DNA of 64,000 bases from positions 22,028,001-22,092,000 of the forward strand of contig JBAIAC010000033.1 in assembly GCA_037349315.1 (NCBI GenBank). The letters are read 5' to 3'. The notes beneath the pieces were generated by a model. It was not told where the DNA came from. It saw only the letters and a list, made by a program, of their open reading frames with translations, and searched no databases. Source of the DNA: Chelydra serpentina (taxonomy: Eukaryota > Chordata > Testudines > Chelydridae). The translations under genes were made by a program, and so were the position numbers. Positions 12,225-23,490 of the stretch are shown here, one piece after another (within the stretch, counting starts at the first letter, position 1; every line of letters starts with the position of its first letter).

Positions 12225-13021
12225 GTAGGTGATGATCATATGGCTGTGTTAACAGCCAGACTTTGGCTGAGCATTTTAGACACTTCTATTTATTATTTTA
12301 AATGGAAAATTGTTGAGGCAACTGTCTGTCCCGGGCTCCAATGATGCCATGAACAAGACTTTACTGTCAGTGAAGCTAGAGTCAAAGGAATAGATGCAGG
12401 AAATTGGTATTTTCCTTTTTTGCTAGTAACATTGTACCTGCCTTTACAACTTGGGACTCTCTTGTTAGGTGACAAGTGGCTGGTCTGCTTCAAGGTGATG
12501 CAGCTGCCTCTTGCCCTCAGGAGACGTAGGAACAGAGAGTGCTCAGATATTACTGTGATGAGTGCCATATAAGTATGTAGGGAGCTAGAGCCAAAACTCT
12601 TTGAAGCCAGTGGAAGTCTTTCTCCTGACTTCAGAATGGGCTTTGGATCAGGTCCTTCGTGCATTCAGGATCCATGGAGGAAAGCCTTGGCTGCCAACTG
12701 ATCTATTGCCTGACACATAAGTCTAATCACTTCCAAGAAATGAGTAGTTTTAAAAATTGAGTGCTTCCATACAGCATAATGTCATCACAGTATGTCATTC
12801 TCTGCACTAATATTTCCCATAGTGCAGTAAATGTGAAGTGCTCTTTGAAGTTTTAAATCCCCACAAATCAAGAAATGTTTAGAAGAAGAAAGCAAAGTGA
12901 GTTTAACAACATTGCTGAAACGATATTTTACCAGTCTCTGAAAATCACACTGTGGTGAAACTTTTAAAATAAATACCTGATAAAGCAATGACTTTGAATT
13001 AAGCAACCATAGATAACGTTG
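12225..13021. other. Non-coding stretch, nothing recognised
   Basis: A 123-codon minus-strand frame at 12293-12664 has no recognisable domain or conserved composition and is not called. No repeat termini are seen. Confidence 0.4.
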
Positions 13022-13160
13022 TAGCTATTCAGATTGTTTATTTATGTATTTATTATTTGTACTGTGGTGGTATTGAGGGCCCACAGTAACTGACCAGAGC
13101 CCCATTGAGCTGTTTACAAACACAGGTCCTGAAGAGTTTACAATCTAATTCAATAGGAGT
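13022..13160 (+). repeat. Ancient amniote interspersed repeat fragment
   Basis: The order TTTATTATTTGTACTGTGGT, then GACCAGAGCCCCATTGAGCT, then GAGTTTACAATCTAATTC parallels the segment at 395-520. Both look like diverged members of one old amniote repeat. Confidence 0.45.
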
Positions 13161-13198
13161 AGAGGGGCAGACAGCGTAGCTAATTATAAGATTAATAA

Positions 13199-13491
13199 GG
13201 CCTGGTCTACCCACAGAACTTAGCTTGCTCTAACTATGTCGCTCAGGGGCGTGAAAAAGTCACTTCCTGGGAGACGTACTTAAGTCAACCTAAGCCTCAG
13301 TATAGACACCGCTAGGCTGATAGAGGAATTCCTCTATCAGCCAAGCTATCGCCTCTCAAGGAGATGGATTAACTGCAGCAATGGAAAAATCTCTTCTGTT
13401 GCTGAAGCAAATATCTACACTATCATGCTACAGTGGCATAGTTGCAGCACTGTAGCTGTGCTGTTGTAGTGCCTGTAGTGTAGCGAAGCCC
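13199..13491. mobile_element. MITE with a 26-bp perfect palindrome
   Basis: It opens GGCCTGGTCTACCCACAG and ends AGTGTAGCGAAGCCCAG, imperfect inverted termini of a type shared with other MITEs here. 13316-13341 is a perfect 26-bp palindrome whose half is GCTGATAGAGGAA. The block AGACACCGCTA and what follows is repeated, more diverged, at 21591-21680. No coding capacity. Confidence 0.55.
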
Positions 13492-13529
13492 AGTGCTTGA
13501 TACATTTATGAATGGGATAATAACATGAG

Positions 13530-14290
13530 TTTTATCTTCGAGGAGTGTCCCTATGGGTGCTCTACTTCAGACTTTCCACTTCAAGTGCACATGGGCTGCT
13601 GTGCCTTTGATCAGAAATTTTTGATCGCAGTGCCTGTTTGACCTGCACATGCACCCTAGACATCCTTCTGCCTGGTAATGAGAATATATAGGACTATGTG
13701 GGCAAACTGCTCTCAGTTCCTCATCAACTGCCTTCTGCCTGAGATGGAGCATAGAGCGGGCCAGTTCTCTTCACAACTTAGTTTTTGTATAGTTAGTATT
13801 GTTAGTGTTAGTTGGGACTGTTTCCCCCCCCTTTTTTTCCCCCACTTAAAGGGGTTGTTCTGGAGTTTGTTCTGGGGTATGTCAGGATCCCTGGGCTTTA
13901 AGAGGTGTCTTTCCTGATGGAAGCTATCCTGGTCAGTGACGGGCATCCTTGGTACCTTGGATGTTTGTGAGGCACTGATATCCCCAGCAAATGTAAAATC
14001 TGAAAGTCCTTTAAAAGTAGATCTCAAAAAATAGGGACATAAAGTTTAAATTATTATTCATAATGGAGCAGGCTTTAAGTCTGGCTTCTGACCCATGTGC
14101 TGAAAACTCCCCTGAACGCAAGCCTGTGAGTACTACTAGTGCCCATCTACCTCAAGATCCTGGTCACCGAGAGCCTCAAGGGACATGTGGACTGCTGCAC
14201 CATCCATGGCTGGGTCTTGGTCACCGAAAGCATCAGGACAGACAGCTTCTGCATCAACGTCCTTGCTAAAGAGCGATGTGTTATCTAAGT
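13530..14290 (+). other. Unidentified block, probably decayed mobile DNA
   Basis: The stretch has mixed composition with C and T homopolymers near 13826-13846, and broken frames on both strands (13678-13917, 13713-14027, 14063-14269). Wording such as GGTCACCGAGAGCCTCAAGG repeated loosely at 14160-14240 (GGTCACCGAAAGCATCAGGA) suggests old repetitive coding-like sequence. No reverse transcriptase, integrase or transposase motif could be read. Function unknown. Confidence 0.25.
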
Positions 14291-17284
14291 TTCTGTACGT
14301 TAATCTTCTGATCATAGACAAAACCTATATCTTACTGCTTTTTTTCTTCACTGTAGAATTGAAGCCAGTATTGGCACAGTTCCCTCATCCCCACAAATGG
14401 TTTTGGCATTGCTTCACTTCTCTCTCTCTCTCCTTTTTTATTTATTTTTTATTTTATTTTTTTAAAGAACACATTGAAGTAATCAATAGTCCATTGTGAG
14501 TAGCTTCATGAACATTTTAAGCCAGGTCAAATTTTGGTCTTGACCGTCCTTTTTAATATTGTAATCTATTTGCCATGATTTTGGGCAGTATAAGGCATGG
14601 ACGCTAAACCCAACCTTGCAAGAAGCCCTTTATGCTCATAAGTTTTAGCTGTTTTATAACACTTTTAGTGACATGAAAACTATTTTACATTATTTAACAT
14701 AACATTTCTGGTTTCCAATAACCATTAATTATTTAATTGGTTGCTTAGGGCCATATTCTGTGGGCCACACGCAGCCATTCTACCCTCAAATTGTACCATA
14801 AGTTACAGTTGTCTTGTTTTTGGCTATTAAAATGCTTATGTGTGGAGTTCATCAATTTGAAACAATTGGATGCTGGGCAAGGTCAGAAGTCTGTGCCATG
14901 CCACTTGTGTGAAATTGATTAATTTTATCCTGCTTGAAGCAGGTACTGAATCAAATAACGACCAGGTTAAAAGAATCTGCTCGAAATGTGGCATGAATGT
15001 AATGCAAAGAAAACTGCAGCATGAGTTGTTAAAAGGAGGTACTATTATTGAGAAGAAATATAGTGAACTTGGGTTATAGCAGCTCATTCTGATTCTTGGA
15101 TGCCATGGTGATGAGCATTGCATAAATGTCTAGATAGATTCTGACTCTGGAATTGCATTCCGTAGGTTTTCAGTTTCTGTCTCAAGTTGCAGCAAGGCTA
15201 GTTTGTCAAGTGCAGATTAATCATTATAATGGCAGACGATATTACTGGCAATCACTCCACCCATATAGGATAATCCAGTAAATATTTTACCAATGAATGC
15301 TTTAGTGTGGACTTCCTCTTGAAGAAATCCGTGTTGTTATCAAGGGTTGCAGCACAAATTTGATTCTTTGGGACCATAGAATTGATCAACTGATCATTCA
15401 TAGGCTAGATCTTAGATTGTTGGGTGTGTTTTTTTTGTATACATAGGTGAGACTTTGTAAGTCATGGATGACTCTAATGAAGTTAGTGGAACTACACCAG
15501 TATGAAACTGGTGTAAATCAGAGCAGAAACAGGTTTGTACAATTTTCTTCAGCCATTTTAAGTTAAAAAGATAGCAGAAGTATCATTAATTATTTTCAAA
15601 GATCCAGGATGATGAATCTGTATCCAGAGAGACTTCTGTACTCCCACTGTCCCAGAATCAGTGCTTGAATTTGTGTCCATTCACTAAGTATTTCTGTGAG
15701 CTCACACTTGCCCTTGACTTGGTTTTAAATACTCACTTGTATATGTTTCTGAGTATGCAAACAGTGTTCTAGCACAAAAATGAGCTGCAATGGTACAAAG
15801 GATGTGTTGTAGATATGATGGATGCTGAAAAGACAAATAGTTTGAAAATTAATATACATGATAGAAGTACTTAAATGTAGTTTTGTTATTTTTATGTTTA
15901 TTTCTTAAGGAGACCTGATTCTGCCTGTTGATAATGGAGACAGCCTCTCCCTCTCATCATGGGATCAGTCTCCTGATTAACATCATGGAATACCATTTAG
16001 TTAAGGTAGTTTTGTTAGGTACACACAGTTAAACTTTCATGAAAGATGTTAATTTATATTCTTAATAATGGACTATCTGTGTTTATTAGTGATCGCTAGC
16101 AAATTTAAATAGACAAAATATTTATTTCCATCAATAATTTTCACACCCAGATTTCATAATGTGCACTCAGTTACTTTTTGCTGTGTGGTTTTCAAAGCAC
16201 AGATACAATGACAGTTTAAGATGCTACTGTTTGAGAGTTGTACTAGATAAGCCCTCTCTGGATCTGTTCATTTTATCTTCTGAGAAATGGAATTGCTAAT
16301 ATCTAAGGACAGAATAACAACAAATGCATCTTGTCTGGACATTAAAAGGATATTAAACCAGGCTTTCTTGGGAAAGTGAGTTTCATAGTCCACATATAAT
16401 TGGAACTCGTGTTGGTTGCTGCCTTAATTTGTGTTTCTGCAATCCCTACATGTATTCTGTTCCTTTTTCTAATCTGTAATATTCTGGATTCAAAAGATAT
16501 ACATGCTGAAAACATTATTTTGCTCAAATTGATTCTGCCAAAAACTACCAACATAGTAAATGTCTTTAAAGTTAGGTTGATGTTGCAAGTCCAAAAATCT
16601 GATGTCCATTATATGACATAGTGAATTTGGAGACCATATTCATGGAAAACTTTTGGAATACTGTTTTACAGTAACTGAGTGTATTGTATACTAATGTTCA
16701 GAAAGTAGATTATGATCCACATACCATACGAGAGTCAGGATGCTTAACCCACTCAATAATCTTCATGAAAAAATGTCATGATGAGATTTGCAAATCCTGA
16801 GCCAAAGCTACAACAGTTAAACTGTTTCTGTGCAGGTTTAAGACACTGTGGGTAAAATCCTGGTCCCACTGAAGTCAATAGGAGCATTGCCATTGACCTC
16901 CGTGGGTACAGGATTTCATTCTGTATGTTTTGAAGATAGAACCCGGCCCTTCCCCCTCCCTCAGACAATCAGCATTTAAGAGTCTCTGCAGAATGTACTT
17001 TATCTTGAAGTATCTGTTATCACTGATAAACTTGTTATTCAGTGACAGCTTTACCAGGAAGCTTATGTAAATTCCTGTAGTGAATTTATGACTAATAGTG
17101 GTTTCTCAACTTATATTCATAGGATTTGAACTGCTGCTGCCCCCAATTTAAAATTCAAAAGAATTGGATTGCCAGAGTATTTCTCTGTGAATTTGAATCT
17201 GTGACTCAAGTCACAAACTATGAGGATGAATGCTCATTTTTTTTGTTTACTCTGATCAAAAATAGACTAAAATCAACACTGGAA
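14291..17284. other. Non-coding AT-rich stretch with low-complexity tracts
   Basis: A TC and AT-rich low-complexity run is at about 14416-14463. Short palindromic-repeat remnants occur at 15465-15530 (ACTACACCAGTATGAAACTG) and 16846-16925 (CCCACTGAAGTCAATAGGAG, then CATTGACCTCCGTGGG). No gene is supported. Confidence 0.45.
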
Positions 17285-18695
17285 GATGACCAAGGGACTG
17301 GTTTGTCACCAATATGAATGAAGTGATTTGCTTTAATATTTTAGGAAGAGTTATCAATGGTGTGCTGTCAAACTGGGAGGGCATATCTAATGGGGCCCCA
17401 CAGGGATCAGTCCTGGGACTGTTATTAGTCAATATTTTCATTAATGACTTGGATAATGGAGTGGAGTGCAATGCTTATAAAATTTGCAGATGATGCCAAA
17501 TTGGAAGGAGTTGCAAGCACTTTGGAGGATTGGATTAGAATTCAAAATGACCTTGATAAATTGGAGAATTGGTTTGAAATCAACCAGATGCAATTCAATA
17601 AAGATAAGTGCAAAGTATTTTAATTAGGAAGGAAAAATCAAATGTACAACTACAAAATGAGGAATAACTGGCTATTCGGTAGTACTGCTGAAGAGGATCT
17701 GGGGTTACAACGGACCACACATTGAATATGAGTCAACAATGTGATACAGTTGTGAAAAAGGCTAGTACAATTCTGGAGTGAATTAACAGGAGTGTTGTAT
17801 GTAAGAAACGGGAGGTTATTGTCCCATTCTACTTGGCACTGGTGAGGCTGGAATACTGTGTCCAGTTCTGGGCTCTGCTCTTTAGGAAAGATGTGGACAA
17901 ATTGGAGAGAGTCGAGAGAAGGGCAACAACAATGATAAAAGGTTTAGAAAATCTGACCTGTAAGGAAAGATTTAAAAAATGGGGTATATTTAGTCTTGAG
18001 AAAAGGAGACTGACGGGGGTCTGATAACAGTCTTCAAATGTGTTAAGTGTTGTTATAAAGGAGAAGGTGATCAATTGTTCTCCATGTTCACTGAAGGTAG
18101 GACAAGAAGTAATGGGTTTAATCTGCCGCAAGAGAGATTTACGTCAGTTATTAGGAAAAACTTTCTAACTATAAAGGCAGTTAAGCTCTGGAATCAGCTC
18201 CTAAGGGAGGTTGTGGAGTTCCCATCATTGGAGGTTTTCAAAAGCAGGTTGGTTTAGGTCAGGGATCTCAAACTCAAATCACCACGAGGGCCACATGAGA
18301 ACTAGTAAATTGGCCCGAGGGCCGCATCACTGCAACCTTTTCATACAATGATACAAGAGTATAGTCAAAAATGGAAAAAAATGAAGACTAATATAGTATT
18401 CTATTAAAAGTCCAATGTGTTAACTTTTTAAAATCTGTAATGCAAAGAGGGGTTTTAATAAAATATAAACACTCAGTAATGTTTGGAGTTTGGCTGCCAG
18501 TGGAGTTGGTACTGTGGCGGGCCGCATGAAATAACTCCGCGGGCCGCATGTGGCCCGCGGGCCGCGTGTTTGAGACCCCTGGTCTAGGTGATGGTTGGGA
18601 ATGGGAGAGATTTACTTGATCCTGCCTCAATGCAGAGGGCTGGACTTGATGACTGACTTCTCAAGGTCCCTTCCAGCACTACGTTCCTATGATTT
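17285..18695 (+). mobile_element. CR1-type LINE, 5'-truncated and decayed, split by a hAT element
   Basis: Degenerate reverse-transcriptase sequence is readable in shifting frames: a GAPQGSVLG-like block near 17393-17420, FINDL soon after, and a FADD catalytic box at 17483-17494. A later segment (17833-18024) reads as the CR1 C-terminal region, with YCVQFWA and a KLERVERRATTMIKGLE-type helix. The 3' end TCAAGGTCCCTTCCAGCACT (18661-18680) then TTCCTATGATT is the CR1 tail. Only the C-terminal part of ORF2 and the 3' UTR remain, with stops and frameshifts, so it is inactive. A hAT element interrupts the 3' part at 18260-18581. Confidence 0.8.
18260..18581. mobile_element. hAT-type non-autonomous transposon inside CR1
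   Basis: The 322-bp insert begins CAGGGATCTCAAACTC and ends GTTTGAGACCCCTG, inverted termini of hAT type. It is flanked by GTTTAGGT (18252-18259) and GTCTAGGT (18582-18589), an 8-bp target duplication with one mismatch. The subterminal GAGGGCCACATGAG and GCGGGCCGCATG blocks are GC-rich. No transposase remains. Confidence 0.8.
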
Positions 18696-19365
18696 CATTT
18701 TTCCATTTTCCATTTTTTTGAGTGAATCTTTCTATTGTAGTGATTGTGAGTGGTGTCACATACATAGATGTCTTGTAATGGCACAGTCCAAGCAAGTCAA
18801 GCTTACTCATACTGTCTCACACATGTGTCTTAAAACTGCCTTAGGAGACCACCCCAATGGGGAAAAGGTGATTCAGTCTCCATCACTGTTCTGACCTTGA
18901 GTTTCCTGAGACTTCCAATAACGGTGCCAGTTAAAACTATCAACAAAATGAGTACTATGATGTAGTCACATAACGAATTGCACTGAGCTCACCCAGCTAG
19001 TTACGCGTTGACCTCCTGCCAACCAGTATAGTAGCTGGGCTACCAAGATATCAAAAACTTGCCTAGGAGCCCCTGTGTAGGAATAATCTTCTTTTGTAAA
19101 TGAATAACATAACTCTGACAAGATAAATTAGGTAAACAAACCTAAGAATAGCTCTGGTTTGATATTTCCCCCCCTCCCCCACTTTAGTAAATATGTGAAG
19201 GCTTAATCACAGATAATTACTCATTCAGCCTGTATTCTGTGCAAATGGATATTTCATGTTCCTTACCAAATCAGACCAGTATTGAGGCTGCAGTTTTGCA
19301 TAGCACACCAAATTCCTGCCCTTGTCCCACAGAAAATCTGAGGGCCTGAGTCTGCTCCTATTAAA
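18696..19365. other. Non-coding stretch, nothing recognised
   Basis: Only short frames are present and no termini or domains were seen. Confidence 0.4.
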
Positions 19366-19672
19366 GCAGCATTACCAAACTCAGCTGATCAAAAATCACG
19401 GGTTAGGCCCCCCAAAATCATGAGATTAGCTTAAATGTCATAATTAAAAAAATATTATTTGCTTTATTTTAATTTTTAAAATTTGCCTTCTGGTTTCTGA
19501 GCCACTTTCAAGTCTTTTTCTGCAACTGTGTGACCTAGAATCTTGCCCACCCCCCTTTTTTTTTTAAATAATGAAAACTGAAATTCTTATGTCATCACTT
19601 GACTGTAAGCGCTGGGGCTTTAAACACCAGCTATCATGAAGGTTGCAATAAAATCACAAGAGTTGGCAACAT
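19366..19672. mobile_element. Probable decayed MITE
   Basis: The left side reads CATTACCAAACTCAGCTGAT and the right side ends AGAGTTGGCAACATTC; the right end reversed, GAATGTTGCCAACTCTTGTG, resembles the left end. The interior is AT-rich, with TTAATTTTTAAAATTTGCC. Boundaries are approximate and no clean target duplication is visible. Confidence 0.35.
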
Positions 19673-20307
19673 TCAGCAGTCAATTGCAAAACTCCTATTA
19701 ACTTCAATGGGAGCAGGTATTTAATTGAGCTCTCTATTTGTGTTTGTTTCATAAGAATACTGTAAAAAAATCTCTGGAGATGGAATAGTGTTGCATTAAT
19801 GCTACGCAAATTTTGGACATTACAACAGCTCAGATGTGCCATTAAATCAATGGCTGCCAAAATTTTGTATAGCTGATGTATTGTGGCCATGCACAATTTA
19901 TTATCTTCAATCCAATACAGTCTTAATGGAACAGTTGCAGTGTAATTCTTAAGATGCAAAATCCCCCTGAAATAGTTTGTGTATAGTGAAAGAGTTAGTT
20001 TGTTTTTGGAGTGCAGTTCATTAGTGTTCTTAGTGAGCTCAGCATTCCAGACTAGACATTGGGTATAGCCATGGCAACTCCAGAAACCACTGAGTGAGGG
20101 TAGCCTGGTTCTGAAGGCAGACCTTAGAAAGGAAAAGCAGAGAGATGGTGGAAGTGGAGTTGGCATTCAAAGGAGTGAGGCTGGAGTGGGTCTTAGGTCA
20201 ACTTCTGCATGCAGCTCAACATTAGAGGGGTCTTATTTTGAAGGCAGGTCTGTTCAATAATCTGGTCACTCAATTATTACTTAAGCCTGTTCTACACCTA
20301 AAACTTA
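19673..20307. other. Non-coding stretch
   Basis: A 170-codon minus-strand frame spans 19654-20166 but runs into the neighbouring MITE and shows no domain. It is not called as a gene. Confidence 0.35.
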
Positions 20308-20431
20308 GGCTAGGTCTACACTACAGACCTTACAGTGGCACAACTGTACTGCTGCGCTGCTGTAAGGTCTCCTGTGTAGCTGCTGTATGCCAGTGGGAGG
20401 GAGCTCTCCCACCGGCATAACTAAACCACCC

Positions 20432-21394
20432 TGTAACGGGGTCTCTGCAGGGCCCTCCTGGCTCCTGCCCCCGCTGGGCTGAGAAAGTCACACAGACACC
20501 TTGGTGCAGTGCTCACCTGGTACAGTACAGACCTGTTTACGCGCGGATGTTGGGAATCAAGCCGTCACGACCGCATGTTAATGGACCATGGGTTAAGAGG
20601 GCCATGCTGAAATATCTTAAGAGATCTATATATACACATGTATAGTTATCTAGGATTACATACGTATTCACAGCGTCCCAAATACTGCAGTCCTATCTGT
20701 TAACAGTGCTTTGCAAGACTATAAATTCAGATGTGTAATCTAATAAAAACATTAAATATGCAGTAAATCACTAAAACTTTGAAAAAATACCAGTTTAAGC
20801 GTGACAATGACTAAGCGTGCATGATACGTCTTTACCAATATCGGCGATCAAAAGGAAGAGGAAATGCCAGTAGGCCTACAACATGTTTCCGCTCCGCACT
20901 TCCTGTCGATTTCTATGTCAGTGAGTTAGTGGGCACATCTGTAGCGCTACATAGCAAGTTCCTGTACCATGTGTTAACGAGTCTCGCATGTTAAATAGGT
21001 AGCACTGGGAGGCATAGCGCTACTGCTCACTAAGCGGATTCACACGTAAACGGGTCTGTACTGTATTTTTATTTACAGGTTGTGTTCTCATCACCTTTCT
21101 ACCATACACATAGTCCCCTTCTTACAGTCCACCGGCAGGCAAGAGAGGGCAAGCTATCTCTCTTTGCTTCCCCTCACTGCCTTTCCTCTAGTGCAGATTC
21201 CCTCTTTCCAGTTCTTTCCCCTGGCTTCCTTCTCCTGGGGCTTTTATCCAGCCCCAGCCTGAAGAGGCAGCAGCTGTTCCAGCTTCCCCGCAGTCAGGGC
21301 CAGGTGATGTACCCAGCTGCAATTCACCTTCCTTAATTGGAGCTGGAGTGACAGAGGGTTGGCTAAGCAGCCCTCTGCTTAGCACCCTGTCACA
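20432..21394 (-). mobile_element. Solo LTR inserted in a MITE
   Basis: On the plus strand it starts TGTAACGGGGTCTCTGC and ends AGCACCCTGTCACA. The flanks CACCC (20427-20431) and CGCCC (21395-21399) are a likely 5-bp target duplication with one change. Read on the minus strand it begins TGTGACAGGGTGCT and has a TATA-like GGATAAAAGCCCC (around 21238-21250), which favours minus orientation. It is itself interrupted at 20523-21063. No internal gag or pol sequence is present, so it is a solo LTR. Confidence 0.65.
20523..21063. mobile_element. TA-flanked DNA transposon (mariner/Tigger-like MITE) inside the LTR
   Basis: The termini are CAGTACAGACCTGTTTACG on the left and CGTAAACGGGTCTGTACTG on the right, near-perfect inverted repeats. 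A TA dinucleotide lies on each side (20521-20522 and 21064-21065), as for Tc1/mariner-superfamily insertions. The 541-bp interior has no transposase frame. It is the innermost layer of a three-level nest. Confidence 0.7.
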
Positions 21395-21561
21395 CGCCCC
21401 CAACGAGTGGCGGTAGCTATGTTGGTGGGAGAGTGTCCTGCTGACATAGTGCTGGCCACACCGGTGCTTTTGTCGGGGAAATTTACGTTGGTCAGGGGTG
21501 TGTTTTTTCACATCCCTGATTGACAAAAGTTTGACTGGCAAAAGTGCTAGTGTAGGCTAAG

Positions 21562-21775
21562 CCTTAGGTTGACCAAGTTAAGCTGATCTAAGACACCGCT
21601 AAGTCTACGGAAGAATTCTTCCATCAACCTTGCTACTGCCTCTCGGAAAGTTGGGTTTACTACAGTAATGGACGAACCCCTTCCATCTCTGTAGTAAGTG
21701 ACTCCACTATAGCAGTGCAGCTGCGGCACGGCCATTGTGTGCCACTGTAGTGTTTCTAGTGTAGACATACCCTTA
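21562..21775. mobile_element. Truncated MITE fragment
   Basis: AAGACACCGCTAAGTCTACG and the following 150 bp parallel the second half of the MITE at 13199-13491, including a decayed version of its palindrome (GGAAGAATTCTTCC at 21609-21622). It ends AGTGTAGACATACCC near 21757-21771. Confidence 0.5.
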
Positions 21776-22162
21776 CTGTGTGCATGTGTCCTGAAAAAGG
21801 TTTTAAATCTTCGTCAGTTTAGGGATAAGAGCATTGTTTCTGCTTCTCTTTTTGCAACATTTCCTTTGTACATATATTAGGAATAGATATCAAACGCTTA
21901 TAAAATTGAAAATACAGGCTTTATTTGTGTCTGTGTATTTGTTTTTAATGTGGTCTCACTCCTTAGCTGTGCAGTAATGCACTGGAATCCTGTGAATCTT
22001 GTGTATGTTGTTCAGATCAACCTATCACGCTCGTACAAATATCCATATACAAATGAAATTCTCCTTTGTGCAGAGAATCCGCAAAAGTAATGTGCACTAC
22101 TTAAGATCTACCCATCCTTCCTCACAGGGCTGCATGTGAATTATCCAGTTTAGGTTCTAGAA

Positions 22163-23042
22163 CAGGGGTGTGAAAACTTTTTGGCTCAAGGGCCACATCT
22201 GGGTGGGGAAATTGTATGCAGGGCCATGAATGTAGGGCTGGGGTAGGGGTGCGGGAAGGGGTGCTGAGTGCAGGAAGGGGCTTAAAACAAGGGGTTGGGG
22301 TGCAGGGTGCATGAGGGGGCTCAGGGCAGGGGGTTGGGGTGCAGGAGGGGTTTGAGGTGCAGGAGAGGTGTGGGATGCGGCAGGGGTTTCAGGGCATGGG
22401 GTTGGGGTGCAGGAGGGGATGCGGTGTGCAGGAGGGGGCTCAGGGCAAGGGGTTGGGTGCAGGAGGGGGCTCAGGGCAGGGGGTTGGGGGTGCAGGAGAA
22501 GTGCGGCAGGGGGCTCAAGACGGGGAGGGGGTCAGGGCAGGGAGTTGGGGTGCAGGAGGGGTTTGGGATGTGGGCTCCGGCCTGGCGCCACTTACCTCGA
22601 GCGCCTCCAGGGTGGCTGTGGCGTGCGGCGGGGCTAAGGCAGGCTCCTTGCCTGCCCTGGCCCCATGCCACTCCCAGAAGTGGCCAGCATGTCCGGCAGT
22701 GGCTTCTGGGAGTGGGGTGGGGCAGGCGGTTCCGCCGCACACTGGCCTCGCCTGCGGGTACCACTCTAGAAGCTCCCATTGGCCGCGGTTCCCCTTTCCT
22801 GGCCAATGGGAGCTGCGGGGGGGCAGTGCCTGTAGGCGAGGGCAGCGCACGGAGCCCTCAGCCTCCCTGCTTCCCCAGGGGCCGCAAGGACATGGTGCTG
22901 GCCGCTTCCGGGAGTGGTGCGGGGCCAGGGCAGGCAGGGAGCCTGCCTTAGCCCCACTGCGCCATGGGGCTGGCAATTCCACGGGCCAGATTGAAAGCCC
23001 TGATGGGCCAGGTCCACCCTGTGGGCCGTAGTTTGCCCTCTG
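22163..23042. mobile_element. hAT-type transposon carrying a minisatellite
   Basis: The left end is CAGGGGTGTGAAAACTTTTTG and the right end GGGCCGTAGTTTGCCCTCTG. It is flanked by TTCTAGAA (22155-22162) and TTCTTGAA (23043-23050), an 8-bp target duplication with one mismatch. The GC-rich interior holds a minisatellite (22287-22575) and an inverted repeat (22628-22694 against 22888-22957). Several long overlapping frames here are compositional. No transposase is recognisable. Confidence 0.75.
22287..22575 (+). repeat. GC-rich minisatellite of about 30-bp units
   Basis: Degenerate units of GGGGTTGGGGTGCAGGAGGG then GGCTCAGGGCA are repeated about nine times with length variation. The array lies wholly inside the hAT element and accounts for its Gly/Arg-rich frames. 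Confidence 0.75.
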
Positions 23043-23264
23043 TTCTTGAAGCATGTCTATAAATACATTTTCCTCTGCACTCTTCCCATCAGAATGAGGG
23101 TTTTAATAAATATCTGCTAAAATCTGTATATTTTCAGCTGCTATTGAATTCCAGGGCCACATTTTCAAAACAGCCTCAGTCTATTTTTATATGCAATTTT
23201 GCGTGCTCACTTTTTGACCACTGTCACCTGCACACAGGCGATAAAATTATGCACATAACCTGCT

Positions 23265-23490
23265 TAGGCACTTCTGTAAATTTTACTTTATGTGCCTAAT
23301 TCCTAAGAATTCAATAGGAGTAGTAAGGCACTTAATCTGCTTAGGTGCCTACTGGGATTTTCAAAAACATATATCTGAATCTGTAGGCACCTCAATGCCT
23401 TTTGAAAATCTGGGTTTAAGAGCCTAAATTGCTTTTGAATTGAGACTTCAGCTCCTAAGTCATTTAGGCCCTTGGATAATTTTACTCTTA
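23265..23490. repeat. Palindromic sauropsid repeat (TAGGTGCCTA type)
   Basis: Repeated inverted blocks such as TTAGGTGCCTACTGGGATTT, TTTTGAAAATCTGGG and CTCCTAAGTCATTTAGGCCC alternate on the two strands. The arrangement suggests a short non-autonomous element with imperfect inverted halves. Related sequence occurs at 29118-29197 and about 58010-58050. Confidence 0.45.

Larger units (their letters stand above)
20308..21561. mobile_element. MITE split by an LTR insertion
   Basis: The left end is GGCTAGGTCTACACTACAG at about 20309 and the right end GTGCTAGTGTAGGCTAAGCC near 21544-21563. Reversed, the right end begins GGCTTAGCCTACACTAGC, so the termini are inverted repeats. The two halves (20308-20431 and 21395-21561) are interrupted by the LTR at 20432-21394. 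No coding capacity. Confidence 0.6.

Noticed and set aside
12293..12664. 123-codon minus-strand frame
   Set aside because: No recognisable domain, no supporting context, and within the expected length range for chance frames.
19654..20166. 170-codon minus-strand frame
   Set aside because: No domain or family recognised, it overlaps a MITE end, and no splice sites or promoter support it. A proteome search would settle it.
22295..23054. Frames of 218, 230 and 179 codons
   Set aside because: They are read through a GC-rich minisatellite and inverted repeat inside a hAT element; repeated peptide units come from the tandem DNA repeat.
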